Notes: a model not told the origin generated them from the letters alone. A DNA stretch of 64,000 nucleotides from Atriophallophorus winterbourni (GCA_013407085.1 JACCGJ010000247.1:1-64000); one strand, 5' to 3'; positions 11,466 to 23,435 are shown, numbered from the stretch's first letter. Numbers and translations are program-made.

Positions 11466-11925
11466 GTACAGCAAGGTATTTGAAAATATTCGAGATTGAT
11501 CGGGAGTCCATAATCATGAAAATAAAGTTTGCAATGAATCGGTTATAGCAAGTTTTTGGTAACGTTTCGCTTCTGAACACAGAAGCTTGGTCAGACCAAG
11601 GGTGTCGGTATTAACAGTGTTCAGGTTTAAATGGAATTTTCTTGACCAATCCTGAGTTCTCTAAGCTAGACAGGGGAGATCAAGATAATTGATCACACCT
11701 AATTGCTATGTTCATCCCTATTGTTTATTAAGTGTACATGTGTGAATAGCGTCTGTTGACACACTGCTTACGTAATCATTTGGTGTTATTTTCGTTAATT
11801 TTTATCCGCTGCAGAACCGAACGCCAAATTGTTGAGATATCCGCTCCATTCACCCGTTACTAAAAACTTGCTATAGCAGATTCATTGCCAACTTTATTAA
11901 CAAGATGATACATTTTCGAATAAAA
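11466..11925 (-). mobile_element. Penelope-like element 3' end, inverted and rejoined
   Basis: The - strand copy matches the 3' part of the PLE at 29330-29706: the end of the GIY-YIG frame (about 11810-11870, [18 protein letters not shown]), an untranslated region, a hammerhead motif (11556-11600) and the distal tail. At about 11869 a + strand PLE tail (GTTACTAAAAACTTG...) is joined directly, so the element ends as an inverted junction. Confidence 0.75.
11556..11600 (-). ncRNA. Hammerhead-like ribozyme motif, family 1
   Basis: On the - strand: TTGGT, core CTGACCA (consensus CTGACGA, G8 changed to C), extra A, perfect helix II GCTTCTG/CAGAAGC with loop TGTT, GAA, palindromic helix III ACGT, cleavage base T, and ACCAA exactly pairing with TTGGT. 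The G8 change would abolish catalysis. Confidence 0.6.
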
Positions 11926-14004
11926 TTAAACGTTTTCGATGATGCCAGATTTCGCTTTCGAAAGATCAATTGATTGTAGATAAGACTCTTTCATTTGAGG
12001 GTTTTCATTGGAACCATTTAGTTGACTTAGCGTGCAACAATCCATGCATTTGCATTTTTCCTTCGGTTTTATTAATATGAATCGAAACAGTTTATATGGT
12101 TTATGTAAAGCGATAGACCACCATAGTTGTGTGCTCGTCTACTGTCCATACACAGTTTACACATGAATGAATTTAGTTTGAGCCCATCTTTCAAAATACG
12201 AAGTTACGGGGATGGTAGACATACAACTTTTGCTATGAATTTCTCCTTCATAATCTATGAATGAAATATTATCGTATAATTTTGTCTTCTCAATCAACGA
12301 TTCCTGGTTAAACACGCAGCATGCCTTAGAAGCACCACGGATATTGAATCGGCAACCAGTGTTATTTGACTGGTTAATCTAAATCACTGTGAATGTTGCG
12401 ACAAAGATGGCTAATCTGGAATCGGAATAAATTGTTGTAAGATGCAAATTCACTACCAATATCAACCAAACGGGGTTAACAACAGGGTTTAAGTTTAAGA
12501 CATTTCTGTTACAAACTGAACGCACTACGAAAAAGTATTAACAGCAATATTATAAAACGTGAATGGTTGACACAATCTATGAATGACCTTCATAATAAGT
12601 TTGTGTGTTTGGTCGATGTTGAGCGGATGTGTGTATTGGTAGTTTATCTACCGGCAGGATCTGGATGCTGTAAGCTCGCTTATAGCCTGTTTAAAAATTA
12701 TTGGATTACACACTGCGATTTACCCTCAAGTTGAGTCAAAACGGTTGCATGGAATATCGCCGCAGGACAATTTTCTGCGCTACCTGTGCTAAAACTCTTT
12801 GGTGTAACCGAAAAGGGACTGGTATGAGACATTTCACTTCAATTATCTTCGAATATCAGCCCCAATGTATATCAAAATGCTTAACGTTTGCGGTATACGT
12901 TGCTTTAAATCCAGGTGTATTTAACCGAAAGTGTTCGCCGTGTTTAACCTCAAAAGCAGCGGCACACTACACATGAGCCCGTCGTTTCACGTGCTGAGGT
13001 ACTCACGTGTCGAGGAACTCACGTGCTTCGTTTGTGCTGTTTCGTCAACCAATAAAAACGAGAGTTGCGGATGCACAAGTTACAGACATTGATTCGTATT
13101 CGATACCCGCATTTTGTCGTGAGTTGTATCAGTTAATCCCTAACTTGATTCGACTTCGGCAATGATTATACAATTTATTAGTAAATCGGATTATAAAAAC
13201 TCGAGAAAACATTCCATCGATCATTAATCTAAACGTTTTGGTCGAGTAAGTTGTGAATCGTTTAACCGATTTTTTGATTCACTGCCCGGCATTCATTTGT
13301 CACTGCTGTTATGATGAAAATCGATTACAATAAAAATACATCCATGGTTTATAAAGCGTATGATCTATTAGTGGTTGTCCATCGTATTAAGTGAATTGGG
13401 CAGCAAATAATTTGCGATTTAATAAACTAAATTTTACGGTCTTGTCATCTAACAACAAGTGATTGCTTAGTCGGACGTAGTACACATTCGCATGTAGTGA
13501 CGTACATCGTGAATGTCTGCAAAGTTTAGTGTGCAGATTTTTTGCGTTCCTCTGTTTTTGAATATAATCTGTATTCATCGACTGATTATTCCAAGCAGCT
13601 CATGTACAAAAGAATGTGATGTTTGGTTACTAGAATGCGAACTAGTGTGCACAAATAACGGTTAGATAGTCGGTCGGAATCAAATGCCTATTTTGCTAGA
13701 AAATCTCTATATTTTCAAACTATTTTCTTCACACCACACGTGTTGTTTCCACTCAGGTGGTAGGAAGAAGGTTCCACATGCCTATGTTTCTTGCTGGCAA
13801 TACTAATTGGATCGGAAAGCTTGAACGAATGTAGTGAAAACAGAGACGCATTAAGAACTCGAGTGGATTGTTCCAGGTTAACATAATTTGCGACCAACCC
13901 GTTTAAAGTCTAAAATGTTTGCAGCGGTAACGAATGTCACCTACAAATCATTTAGATTTCCATGAGTCAAATTTTAAGTTAGATGCATAAGTTACCAACA
14001 TATT
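11926..14004. other. No gene recognised
   Basis: AT-rich. It includes the triple CACGTG repeat at 12988-13030. The short frames at 12701-12976 and 13387-13897 show no domains. Confidence 0.5.
12988..13030. repeat. Three 16-bp repeats each with a CACGTG E-box
   Basis: CACGTG occurs at 12988, 13004 and 13020, exactly 16 bp apart, within an imperfect repeat unit (CACGTGCTGAGGTACT, CACGTGTCGAGGAACT, then a weaker third). CACGTG is the classic bHLH/bZIP site. No neighbouring gene start was recognised. Confidence 0.7.
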
Positions 14005-14135
14005 TGAATGCCACTGTTACATAGGGTTCGTACAATTCTGTTCAAACACAGAATCGTGAAGTGATTCTTGGTCAAGCACTCGAGGCACTTATGGATGACC
14101 AAAGTAATGTATTGCTCACATCTGCCATACTTACA

Positions 14136-14178
14136 CATCACTACCGGTTTCTGGCTGTTTGTCGTCATCAGGTGGAGA
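14136..14178 (-). ncRNA. Hammerhead-like ribozyme motif, family 2 (copy A)
   Basis: On the - strand: CCAC, core CTGATGA, a short hairpin (CGAC/GCCA, loop AAACA), GAA, palindromic ACCGGT, A as the cleavage base, then GTG pairing with CAC. Helix II is weak here. Confidence 0.55.
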
Positions 14179-14586
14179 CAGTAAGATTAGGTTCAGTGAG
14201 CCTTGAAACAGTGGATAAGTGGTAAACAAGGTTATACTTGAATGCCACTGTTATATAGGGTTCGTACAACGAACCACGGCATTCAAACACAGAATCACAT
14301 AGTGATTCCTGGTCAAGCACTCAATGCGCTCATATAAGACCAAATATTTTGGTGTTCATTTGACCATCCCTTACACCGGTAGTGGTGTGTATGATCAAGA
14401 ATCATTTTGTGGTTCCATATTTGAACCTCGTGGTTCTTTGTAAGAACCCGATTTAATAATGACATGCAAGCATACAATTTTGTATCTACGTACTTTCAAA
14501 CAATGAAAAATATGTATCGAATATACTCATTTTGAGCAACAAACTTGTATGTAAACCCAATAGTCCCACTGAACATAATCTTACTG

Positions 14587-14630
14587 TCTCCACCTGATGA
14601 CGGCAAACAGCCAGAAGCCGGTAGTGGTTT
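14587..14630 (+). ncRNA. Hammerhead-like ribozyme motif, family 2 (copy C)
   Basis: CCAC (14590-14593), CTGATGA (14594-14600), hairpin GGC/GCC with loop AAACA, GAA (14614-14616), GCCGGT as helix III, cleavage base A (14623), GTGG (14624-14627) pairing with CCAC. The base pair nearest the core in helix II is a C-A mismatch. Confidence 0.6.
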
Positions 14631-14834
14631 GTAAATTCGGGTGATGTGAGCAACACATCACTTTGGTCATTCATAAGCGCCTTGAGTGCTTGACCACGAA
14701 TCACTATGTGATTGCTGTGTCTTGAAAACATCGTGGTTCGTTGTACGTACCCGATGTAAAAGTGGCATTCAAGTATAACTTTTTAACCACTTTTCCAAGG
14801 CTTCAAGGCTCACGGAACCTAATCAAAAATGGTC

Positions 14835-14985
14835 TTGTTCACGGATTGAAAATTTGGACGATAATTTGTAATGAATCGGTGAGAGTAGTTTATTGGTAAA
14901 GTTTTCGTTCGGACACAGGAAGCTTCGTCAGCCACAGGGTGTCGAGTACGAACGAGATCAAGGTTAACATTTCAATGCACCTGAC
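14835..14985 (-). mobile_element. PLE terminal fragment, family 1
   Basis: An isolated - strand copy of the family 1 PLE end, containing a hammerhead-like motif (14890-14939) and the distal tail around CTCACCGATTCATTAC. No coding part is attached. It abuts the family 2 cluster. Confidence 0.65.
14890..14939 (-). ncRNA. Hammerhead-like ribozyme motif, family 1
   Basis: The core CTGACGA is intact, followed by the extra A, an imperfect helix II starting GCTTCC, and GAA. Helix I and III pairing are degraded, so activity is doubtful. Confidence 0.5.
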
Positions 14986-15067
14986 CAATCATATTAAGCT
15001 GGTTAAGAACTGCTCACAGTTCCATGTGGTTCTGCGCTCGTCAAGAAGGACAGGCCCGTTCAATATC

Positions 15068-15557
15068 AACTGACGTACTACCACCCGCACGTGCCGTATA
15101 ATCTCTTAATTGTTTTAGTCTCGGCAGGTGTGAATGACATCTGCTGACCGATTAGCTCGGTGCGCGCACTATTGGTCACGCATGTTCTCTTGTTCTCTTT
15201 GATAAAATCTATCACTGAGCAACACAGTTAGTCTTCCCACGTATTGCGACGTCCGGGTCTATGTGACCTTTCATACTATTACGTTTTTCACATTTCCATC
15301 CATAGCGTAATCCTGTGGTGTGGTAAAGCATTAACTTTTTAACCATAAATCCTTGAATTCTGTTTCAAACTATTTTTGGTAGGAATTTTTCACCTGGATA
15401 CCTTGCAGATGTGGGTTTGATACATTTTTTTTAAATTTACAACCGCCGCGGGATTTGAATTCAGACTGTCATAGTCGGACATCATCTCGTCTGTGCCACG
15501 GATTCAAAATCATTTTCTGCCATGCTTTCGCTCCCTCTAAACTTGGCAATGTAACTT
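15068..15557. repeat. 490-bp exact duplication, left copy (contig-end overlap)
   Basis: Identical over 490 bp to 16604-17093, on the other side of the N gap. After 15557 the last 46 bases before the gap match the right copy only with small indels, as expected for a poor contig end. I read this as an unmerged overlap. Confidence 0.9.
15195..15360 (+). mobile_element. LINE 3' end with internal deletion
   Basis: Matches parts of the LINE at 51570-52445: the GATAAAATCTATCA block, TGCGACGTC-GGGTCTATGTGAC, then a jump to the tail GTAATCCTGTGGTG and AACCATAAATCCTTGAA. Most of the coding tail is missing. The same fragment is repeated at 16731-16896 because of the gap-flanking duplication. Confidence 0.75.
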
Positions 15558-15603
15558 GTCAAGTATATATAACGCAAAACAACAGATAGTCGGGCATAAA
15601 CTT

Positions 15604-16603
15604 NNNNNNNNNNNNNNNNNNNNNNNNNNNNNNNNNNNNNNNNNNNNNNNNNNNNNNNNNNNNNNNNNNNNNNNNNNNNNNNNNNNNNNNNNNNNNNNNN
15701 NNNNNNNNNNNNNNNNNNNNNNNNNNNNNNNNNNNNNNNNNNNNNNNNNNNNNNNNNNNNNNNNNNNNNNNNNNNNNNNNNNNNNNNNNNNNNNNNNNNN
15801 NNNNNNNNNNNNNNNNNNNNNNNNNNNNNNNNNNNNNNNNNNNNNNNNNNNNNNNNNNNNNNNNNNNNNNNNNNNNNNNNNNNNNNNNNNNNNNNNNNNN
15901 NNNNNNNNNNNNNNNNNNNNNNNNNNNNNNNNNNNNNNNNNNNNNNNNNNNNNNNNNNNNNNNNNNNNNNNNNNNNNNNNNNNNNNNNNNNNNNNNNNNN
16001 NNNNNNNNNNNNNNNNNNNNNNNNNNNNNNNNNNNNNNNNNNNNNNNNNNNNNNNNNNNNNNNNNNNNNNNNNNNNNNNNNNNNNNNNNNNNNNNNNNNN
16101 NNNNNNNNNNNNNNNNNNNNNNNNNNNNNNNNNNNNNNNNNNNNNNNNNNNNNNNNNNNNNNNNNNNNNNNNNNNNNNNNNNNNNNNNNNNNNNNNNNNN
16201 NNNNNNNNNNNNNNNNNNNNNNNNNNNNNNNNNNNNNNNNNNNNNNNNNNNNNNNNNNNNNNNNNNNNNNNNNNNNNNNNNNNNNNNNNNNNNNNNNNNN
16301 NNNNNNNNNNNNNNNNNNNNNNNNNNNNNNNNNNNNNNNNNNNNNNNNNNNNNNNNNNNNNNNNNNNNNNNNNNNNNNNNNNNNNNNNNNNNNNNNNNNN
16401 NNNNNNNNNNNNNNNNNNNNNNNNNNNNNNNNNNNNNNNNNNNNNNNNNNNNNNNNNNNNNNNNNNNNNNNNNNNNNNNNNNNNNNNNNNNNNNNNNNNN
16501 NNNNNNNNNNNNNNNNNNNNNNNNNNNNNNNNNNNNNNNNNNNNNNNNNNNNNNNNNNNNNNNNNNNNNNNNNNNNNNNNNNNNNNNNNNNNNNNNNNNN
16601 NNN
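15604..16603. other. Assembly gap (1000 N)
   Basis: Exactly 1000 N, a placeholder length. The long open frames across it are artefacts of N. Confidence 0.99.
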
Positions 16604-17093
16604 AACTGACGTACTACCACCCGCACGTGCCGTATAATCTCTTAATTGTTTTAGTCTCGGCAGGTGTGAATGACATCTGCTGACCGATTAGCTCGGTGCG
16701 CGCACTATTGGTCACGCATGTTCTCTTGTTCTCTTTGATAAAATCTATCACTGAGCAACACAGTTAGTCTTCCCACGTATTGCGACGTCCGGGTCTATGT
16801 GACCTTTCATACTATTACGTTTTTCACATTTCCATCCATAGCGTAATCCTGTGGTGTGGTAAAGCATTAACTTTTTAACCATAAATCCTTGAATTCTGTT
16901 TCAAACTATTTTTGGTAGGAATTTTTCACCTGGATACCTTGCAGATGTGGGTTTGATACATTTTTTTTAAATTTACAACCGCCGCGGGATTTGAATTCAG
17001 ACTGTCATAGTCGGACATCATCTCGTCTGTGCCACGGATTCAAAATCATTTTCTGCCATGCTTTCGCTCCCTCTAAACTTGGCAATGTAACTT
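16604..17093. repeat. 490-bp exact duplication, right copy
   Basis: It starts at the first base after the gap and equals 15068-15557, including the LINE 3' fragment. Confidence 0.9.
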
Positions 17094-17404
17094 TTCATTA
17101 TATACTAACGCTCAAAACAACAGATATCGGGCTAAACGTACTGGATAAACTTACTTTATTTTGCAAACAACCTATTTAATGAAATTGTATTAGTGATTCA
17201 TGTGTTTTTTCGCTTAATTCTGATTACTAAGAAGTCAAACTTGACTTGTGATGCTGGTTTTTACATGATCCGCTTGAAATTGACCATTGATTGCTGTTGT
17301 TCAAGCCTCCGATCTCGTAAGAACGAAATAGCACTCAGTGCAATCTATATTCTAAAATTAAAAAGTGGATTGACTGTTTCAAGACCAATTGAGCCTGCTC
17401 TTAC

Positions 17405-17452
17405 TGTCTACAACTGATGAATACACGAAGACAGAAACCGGTTTTGGAGTGT
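17405..17452 (+). ncRNA. Hammerhead-like ribozyme motif, family 2
   Basis: Core CTGATGA (17414-17420), a degraded helix II, GAA (17434-17436), palindromic ACCGGT (17437-17442), cleavage base T, then TTG pairing with CAA just before the core. Helix I is CAA/TTG here against CAC/GTG in the other copies, a compensatory change. Confidence 0.6.
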
Positions 17453-17559
17453 AAATTAGTGGTTCTCCGCAACATAATACTAACTTGATTATGACTTTGA
17501 AATAATAGACCAGTCGTTGCAATGTTCAACGTTAAATGAATGACTTGTGTATTGATTTA

Positions 17560-18790
17560 CTGGAATATGCATATGACCGATTGTGTAGTCCTAATACAAG
17601 GAAATTTGAATGAAATATGCCCAAGTGGTACCGTCACAAAGGAACTAGAAACTTGCACTTGTACTCTTCCATTTTTGAACTGTTTGATGTAAGAATAGAT
17701 CGTAAGATAGAAGTTTCAGTCTAACAAGAACTGATTGATACAGATGTTGTCCCACGGTACACCTCAGCTCATCCAAAACAAGGCTTCAGGTTTATAGCTT
17801 TTCCATTTTCCGTAAGACAGATCACCTGTGCGGAGATGAAAGCGAAAGAAAACAGGATAGTCGTAAAGCTATGTAAGGGCTCGTAGACGAGGGATTTACG
17901 AAAACATTTTTCCAACGCAAATCGTCGAGGAAATCCAATATAAATTAACGACAGTTTCTACACAAGGCTCCCATATGTGTGATACATAAGAAAGGGAGAA
18001 CAATCTGTTCGACACTAGTGCATCTCAAGTATAACAAACTTGTATTAAGCGTCACGAACAGCATCTGAAGTATCAAAAGTAAGGATTTACTTGGAGTTTA
18101 ATTAAGACAGACTTACGAGGAACTTCATATCTCAATTGAGGAACACAAAAGGGAGTCAAAAGGAAGCTAATGGATGCAAGGGATGATCACTCCTTAATTA
18201 TTGATTCAGCTTTAACAGAGCACGTACTAGATAGAGGCCACATCGTCAATTAAAACTGTGGGGAATTGTTTAAAAGAGGTATTATAAATCATGGAGGAAT
18301 CTTACATGCGGAGACTGTTGGAATTATTAAGACGGGTCGATTTGCTGCGAATAAGGTGGATCAAGCGGAAATCTCCACAGTCTGACCCACATTCACGATG
18401 CATGCTTAAGCAGCTAATAATCATCTTATAACTAATGGTTTATTAAGCTTCTCAGAATTGTTAAATTCTAAAATATTAGGCATTTTTATACATGTATCTC
18501 ATACTGTAAAATGACTTTCACCATGTTCACTTGTATCAGATTTATATGAATACACACGTTACTATACAAATCGATTGCTGATGCTAGTCTTGCCTTACTG
18601 ATTTAGAACCTTTAGGCCTGCTTGGTGGTAAGGACACAGGTGGTGGGTGGAATGATACTTAGTCATCTTCTCTGTCCTGACTATCATCCTTGGTCTGAAG
18701 AAGCTTCCAGGTCAGAGACGAAGCGTTACCAAAAAATTGAACTAACTGATTCCATTCGAATTTCTTTGCAACGTATTCATTGGTTAGTTA
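17560..18790 (+). mobile_element. Penelope-like element remnant with inverted ends (copy 2)
   Basis: Same plan as 4917-6035 but more decayed. There is an inverted end at 17560-17650, a thumb-like coding remnant at 17795-17950, a GIY-YIG remnant at about 17990-18385 (LTEHVLDRGH, AETVGIIKTGRFAANKVD) with several stops, and a right end with a degenerate hammerhead motif at 18690-18742. Confidence 0.75.
18690..18742 (+). ncRNA. Hammerhead-like ribozyme motif, family 1 (degenerate)
   Basis: TTGGT, core CTGAAGA, extra A, imperfect helix II, GAA followed by GCGT, then T and ACCAA pairing with TTGGT. Helix I is preserved while the core and helix II are eroded. Confidence 0.5.
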
Positions 18791-20364
18791 TTTCTCTTTT
18801 ATGGCATAGCATTTCTATTTTGATTTATGGTGCACCCATTCCGATATAAACATGTGATCGAGAACTCGACATTGGCGTTAAAATACTCGGTCCGACTAAT
18901 GGCAGTCCTGTGGCTATAAATATCATGTTTAAATGGGCATAACGCTAGGTATTGTAGATGTTCCAAAGTTAGGGTAAATGGAAAATACTTTTTATTCGGT
19001 AAGCAAAATTATGTCGCTTCAAATGACAAAATTGATATACAAAGTTTATTATCAGATATTACACAGAACCACTGCAGATTCCATGTCCATGTATCAGAAT
19101 TCGTGTACTAAGAGTAGTTCATCGACATTAACGTGAACACATCATAGGGCTATTCATATCCTTTCGGATCGCGCAACTCCATAGCACATAGCATTTCCTA
19201 ATTTCCCCGAATCTTTGTCAGCACAATTGATAAAATGCAAATATACGAAACACTTAGACATGATACATTAGAAAATTTTCCGCATCCAACCAGTAATCAA
19301 AGCCACTAAGTGTGCGATTCCGCCGCTAACAGAATTATAAGTGTGTGCTCAGCAGTGATATCATCCACAATGTGATATTCGAGTGTGCTGTTAATACACA
19401 TAAACCATGAGCGGTCTAAGCTGCTTCGTTCACCCGCATTTTTGGATTTCGTAGGACCTGACATGGTTTGACCTTGACCTGGCACAAATTTCTGAATGTC
19501 TGCACAACATTGATGATTCACGATTTATGGTGAAAAAAGCAAATAGCTGTACAATAGAGTATACGTATAAAAGTTAAACAAATCAAACTTTAATGTTTGC
19601 TTCCATGTGCTTTCAAGGAGGAGCAAAAGTAATTTTATTTGTGACATGGAGAGAGGATATTTTGATCGTAAATATATATTAGGGTAAATTGATTTCCAGG
19701 TGTGTGAGCGAGAATGAAGCATTAAGGGATTTCTGTAAACTGGGGCCAATACAGTAGTTTGTTACATAAGCATTACGCGTTCGTGTAAACACAATTAATA
19801 CTGGGTTTAGTATGTAACGATGATGTATGGAAGGTGTCTATTGGTCCGAAGCCTTGAGAGCCGGACCTTTGTGATTATTTGAACTGTCTTCTGAGTTTGT
19901 CTTTTCAGTATTTCTGCACGGAAATGCTTCAGCTTGTTTCTGAGGCTGCCTTTGATGTTCTTAAAATGATGCAATTGGTAATATTTTTCCTGTGTAGTCG
20001 TCAAGTATGTCCGACAAAGTCTGTCATAGCACTTGTTAGGAAAGTGAGTTTCAAAGGATTCGGTGCATCACATTTGTAATTGGATGACCAGGGTATACTG
20101 AAGGTACTCGCAACGACACTCCAGCGCTGCTATCGTTTCTTTGGTGGACATTTCGTCATCAAGCTAGTTGACATCATCCCCAAAACTTCTTTAGAAGTGA
20201 CTTGTATTCATTGTTTTTATAATGTTTGTCTGTCGGTTCGCCATCACTCCAGGTGGCTGGTGGAATTCATATGTTGCATTCTTGTCCATCTAGTTTTCAT
20301 CAAACCATAGGTTGTAGTCAATTGGATGTGCTGGCTAATTGTTGTCGTCGTTGTTCTAGCAGAT
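18791..20364. other. No gene recognised
   Basis: A probable LINE 3' tail lies at about 19515-19560 (-; motif ACCATAAATC with a T-rich flank). No coding part was recognised next to it. Confidence 0.45.
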
Positions 20365-20369
20365 TTTGT

Positions 20370-20413
20370 GCAACGTTTTGCTTCTGACAAAGAAGCTTAG
20401 TCAGGCTCAGGGT
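20370..20413 (-). ncRNA. Hammerhead-like ribozyme motif, family 1 (solo, degenerate)
   Basis: On the - strand: core CTGACTA, extra A, helix II GCTTCT/AGAAGC with an intact stem, then CAAAACGTT in place of GAAACGTT. Two core changes should make it inactive. No PLE coding sequence was seen nearby. Confidence 0.45.
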
Positions 20414-23114
20414 GTTAATTTGCAAGGGAACCTGAATAATTAGTATACTACTCACCAGCCTAACTTGGCTTTACTGCTAAGCGACTTATAGTAAGCTTAG
20501 CGTTGACAAATCACATAGGTCTAATCATGGCAATAGGTCATCGAAAAACTAAATTAAATTATCGAATTGATTTTTGGAGCTATCACCTAAGTATTTTCAG
20601 TTCCAATACGCATCATGACAATGAAGACCTCAATTATTTGAGTAAATAAGCTAAATTTTGATGGTATGCTTTGAATATTTCTTCGTTTTATCCCAAGTGC
20701 GGTTTAAAAACTGTTACAGTTTTGATGTATGAAATCGTTGTCACACTACACGCATAATTCCGCTTATACCTTTCCCAACAATCCGCCCGTTAACTCTGCT
20801 AAATACACTACTCCAAATCATCATCTCTTCACCAGTTTAAGTTTTGTTATCTATGTTGCTCATCCCTCCTGTGTCGCTTTTAAATGCTTCAGTAACTAGA
20901 CTTTACTGAAATGAAACTTTTGACATTTTCCTGGTTAAAGTAAAACCTTACAGCTTGCTCATTTTTCTGATTCAAATAGTTACGTGTCCATCTGATGCTA
21001 AATAATTTTATCTCATGATTGATCCACGCATTTCTTTCAACTTCACTTTGTCTTCCTTTCCTTGCTGATAGTACCGGTATGACCAGTATCATTCTTCAGG
21101 CTCTTTCCACGACTCATTACAGATAATGATTCTAACCACTTGTGCCTAAGCTGTCACTAATAGTTTCTCACTTATTTGTGGAACCCATTTTGAATCTGGA
21201 TATGTTCGGGAATTATTGCTTCGGAAATATTTTCATGAGGTGAAACTGCGACGAGGTTTCAATTAAGAACCTTTCTATTGATCGCGGCAATGTATTACCG
21301 CGCCCCTGGTATATTGATGTGTTGACAAATGCACCTTGTCATGCCATAAACGGTAAAAATTCTCTGTGGATGTGGCGGTTAGAAGTACGTTAAAGGAACA
21401 TCCGTAATCGATCGCAGTTTGTGTGCATAGGACAAGCGTGTGTGCGATCGATGCGTAGGTGTGCGGTTTTGCATCTTAGTGACTGGATTTGGATTGTACA
21501 CAAAAGTTCTTTCACTTGGTCATCACTGCTTGTTCACGTCACACCGGGTGAAGTAGCTTCATTGGAAGTAATATATCCTCTTCGTAGATGGCCATACGCA
21601 ATCATTTGACGGATTCAAAATATGAGTGGAAATCCTTATGGAAGGTAAATCAATGTTATCAGAGTTATTTGTTCTTTATTTGTATTCATTTCAATGTTAG
21701 GCTCTAGATGAGTAGATTCAGATATTTGATTGGTATTTGTGAATAGAATATTGTTCTGATCGTTCTACGGCAAAGCATCATTCGATGTCTATCGTGTTGG
21801 CATGTTGGTTTTAATATTAGAGCTTGTTGACCACGCGAAAACCCAATCGATTCTCATTAAAATTAACTGCGATTTCTCCATTCGGCACAAACAAACATTT
21901 GGAATCCAGCACAGGAGTGTGGAGAGGTCATGAATGTTAGCACAAAACAACCTCGCTCTTTGTTTAACTTCGACGTACAATAGTTTACAGGATTTTTGAT
22001 GGTCTCAACGTGTAACGACCGTTGAACGTGAGAGAGAACTGTATCAGAACTGTTCCTGCTTTTTCACGATTTTATGCATTCAACACATCCTGCCAAATAC
22101 CTATCTACGCACCAGCGATTATTAAAGTAGAATACACGATCCGGTCTTGTTCAGTTTAATAATGATACTGTAAATTTCCTTTAAATTTGGTATTCTAGGT
22201 CATTTTGGCACTATTTAAATCATTCATGCACGATGGAAATAACTATTAATCAACAACTCAAACATATTTTTTGTAATACGGATATTGTATAAAACATTTT
22301 CGCAACTAGGAACACATTCGAAGAAAACCAGGTGTTTTACTCAATCGGTCTATATAAATTTTGATGTAATGTTCAGAGTCCATGCAGTGTTTCTCTTTCA
22401 CACAGATGTGTATAAACCTGTGATCTTTCATGAGGGGTTTTTATGGGGTACCTTAAAAAATTTCAACCTCATTTATTTAACTCCATTCACAATATGTGTA
22501 GCTACTTTCACATTTCTCAAAATCAATGTCATCGAGTTTCGCGTTCTGGGCTCCTGTTTATACAATCTGTCCAGATAAGAATGTTCACCGACAAAAGTCA
22601 CGTAGCTTCACTATTACCATAGCATAGTTATTATTTTTAATGAAAAAGAAATAACTCCCCTTCATGTAATGTCACGTAATTCCGTGAGTTAATACGCAGG
22701 CGCAGTGAAACCGTTATGCACAATTACGCACAGAATAAAAATATCGGCAACAGCTAATACGAAATGGGGAGTTTAAGAGTGACGACATGTATCTCGCGAG
22801 TCACATGGTATTTGAATAAATATTTAATCGTTGATTTGGATTATGTAATATTTTGTATGTAGGTATCACATCACTCTGAAGGCTTCTTTAAATTTGGTGA
22901 GCAGGCTCGGCAGTTCCATTCGTTGGACGTACGTTACTTTCTGAAAGCAACTTATGAGTTAGGTTGCACTATAGTAATCCAAGTTCGGCAATGAAAAGAA
23001 AGCATTCAAAACTCCCTATGTGCTTATTCATTCCAAATGACTGATAACACGTTACAGTGTAACTCGAATGTGAATGATAATTTACTCACTGTCAACGCTT
23101 ATTGGAAGCGACAA
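20414..23114. other. No recognised feature
   Basis: AT-rich. The short frames (21421-21609, 22285-22578) have no recognisable domain. Confidence 0.5.
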
Positions 23115-23435
23115 CGAAATATTAACCATTTATAATCACCGGCGAGTTGGGAAGAACTTGCTCTTGACCGCTCACATTGGAGGCATTGTGTAAAGTATCG
23201 TCTGCAAGCTGCGGAGGAGCAGATACAGCTCTTGGCTGCTGAACGCAGATCACGCCGCCGGCGTGCAACTGATGCAATACAACCGAGTTCTGACTATCGT
23301 AGCCAGCGCTGTGGGAGAGATTTTTCCTCCAGAATCGGACTGTCTAGTCATTCCAAAAGTTGTAGAACATGAACATTCATGCGATTGTGATGTACATTCA
23401 TGGTCGACATCGACCGAAGGAGGCCAACAACAATG
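23115..23435 (+). mobile_element. LINE 3' end (C2H2-tailed type), decayed
   Basis: Close to the coding tail at 48001-48310: [21 protein letters not shown] residues, a Glu/Arg-rich stretch with [14 protein letters not shown], a degenerate zinc finger (one Cys lost) with SSRIGLSSHSKSC, then a stop and the conserved 3' tail with the GGTCGA-CA-TCGACC hairpin (23402-23415). Confidence 0.8.

Larger units (their letters stand above)
14005..14800. mobile_element. PLE-type terminal repeat cluster (family 2): two - copies and one + copy
   Basis: Copy A (about 14005-14245, -) and copy B (about 14246-14370, -) are tandem. Copy C (about 14560-14800) is inverted. Shared blocks include ATGCCACTGTTA, GGGTTCGTACAA, TTCAAACACAGAATC and TGGTCAAGCACTC. 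Copies A and C contain hammerhead-like motifs. At about 14371 copy B is joined head-to-head to a + strand piece at the predicted cleavage region. No protein frame is left. Confidence 0.7.

Noticed and set aside
15556..16683. Long open frames of 375 (+) and 355 (-) codons
   Set aside because: They run through the 1000-N gap, and the residues are undefined.
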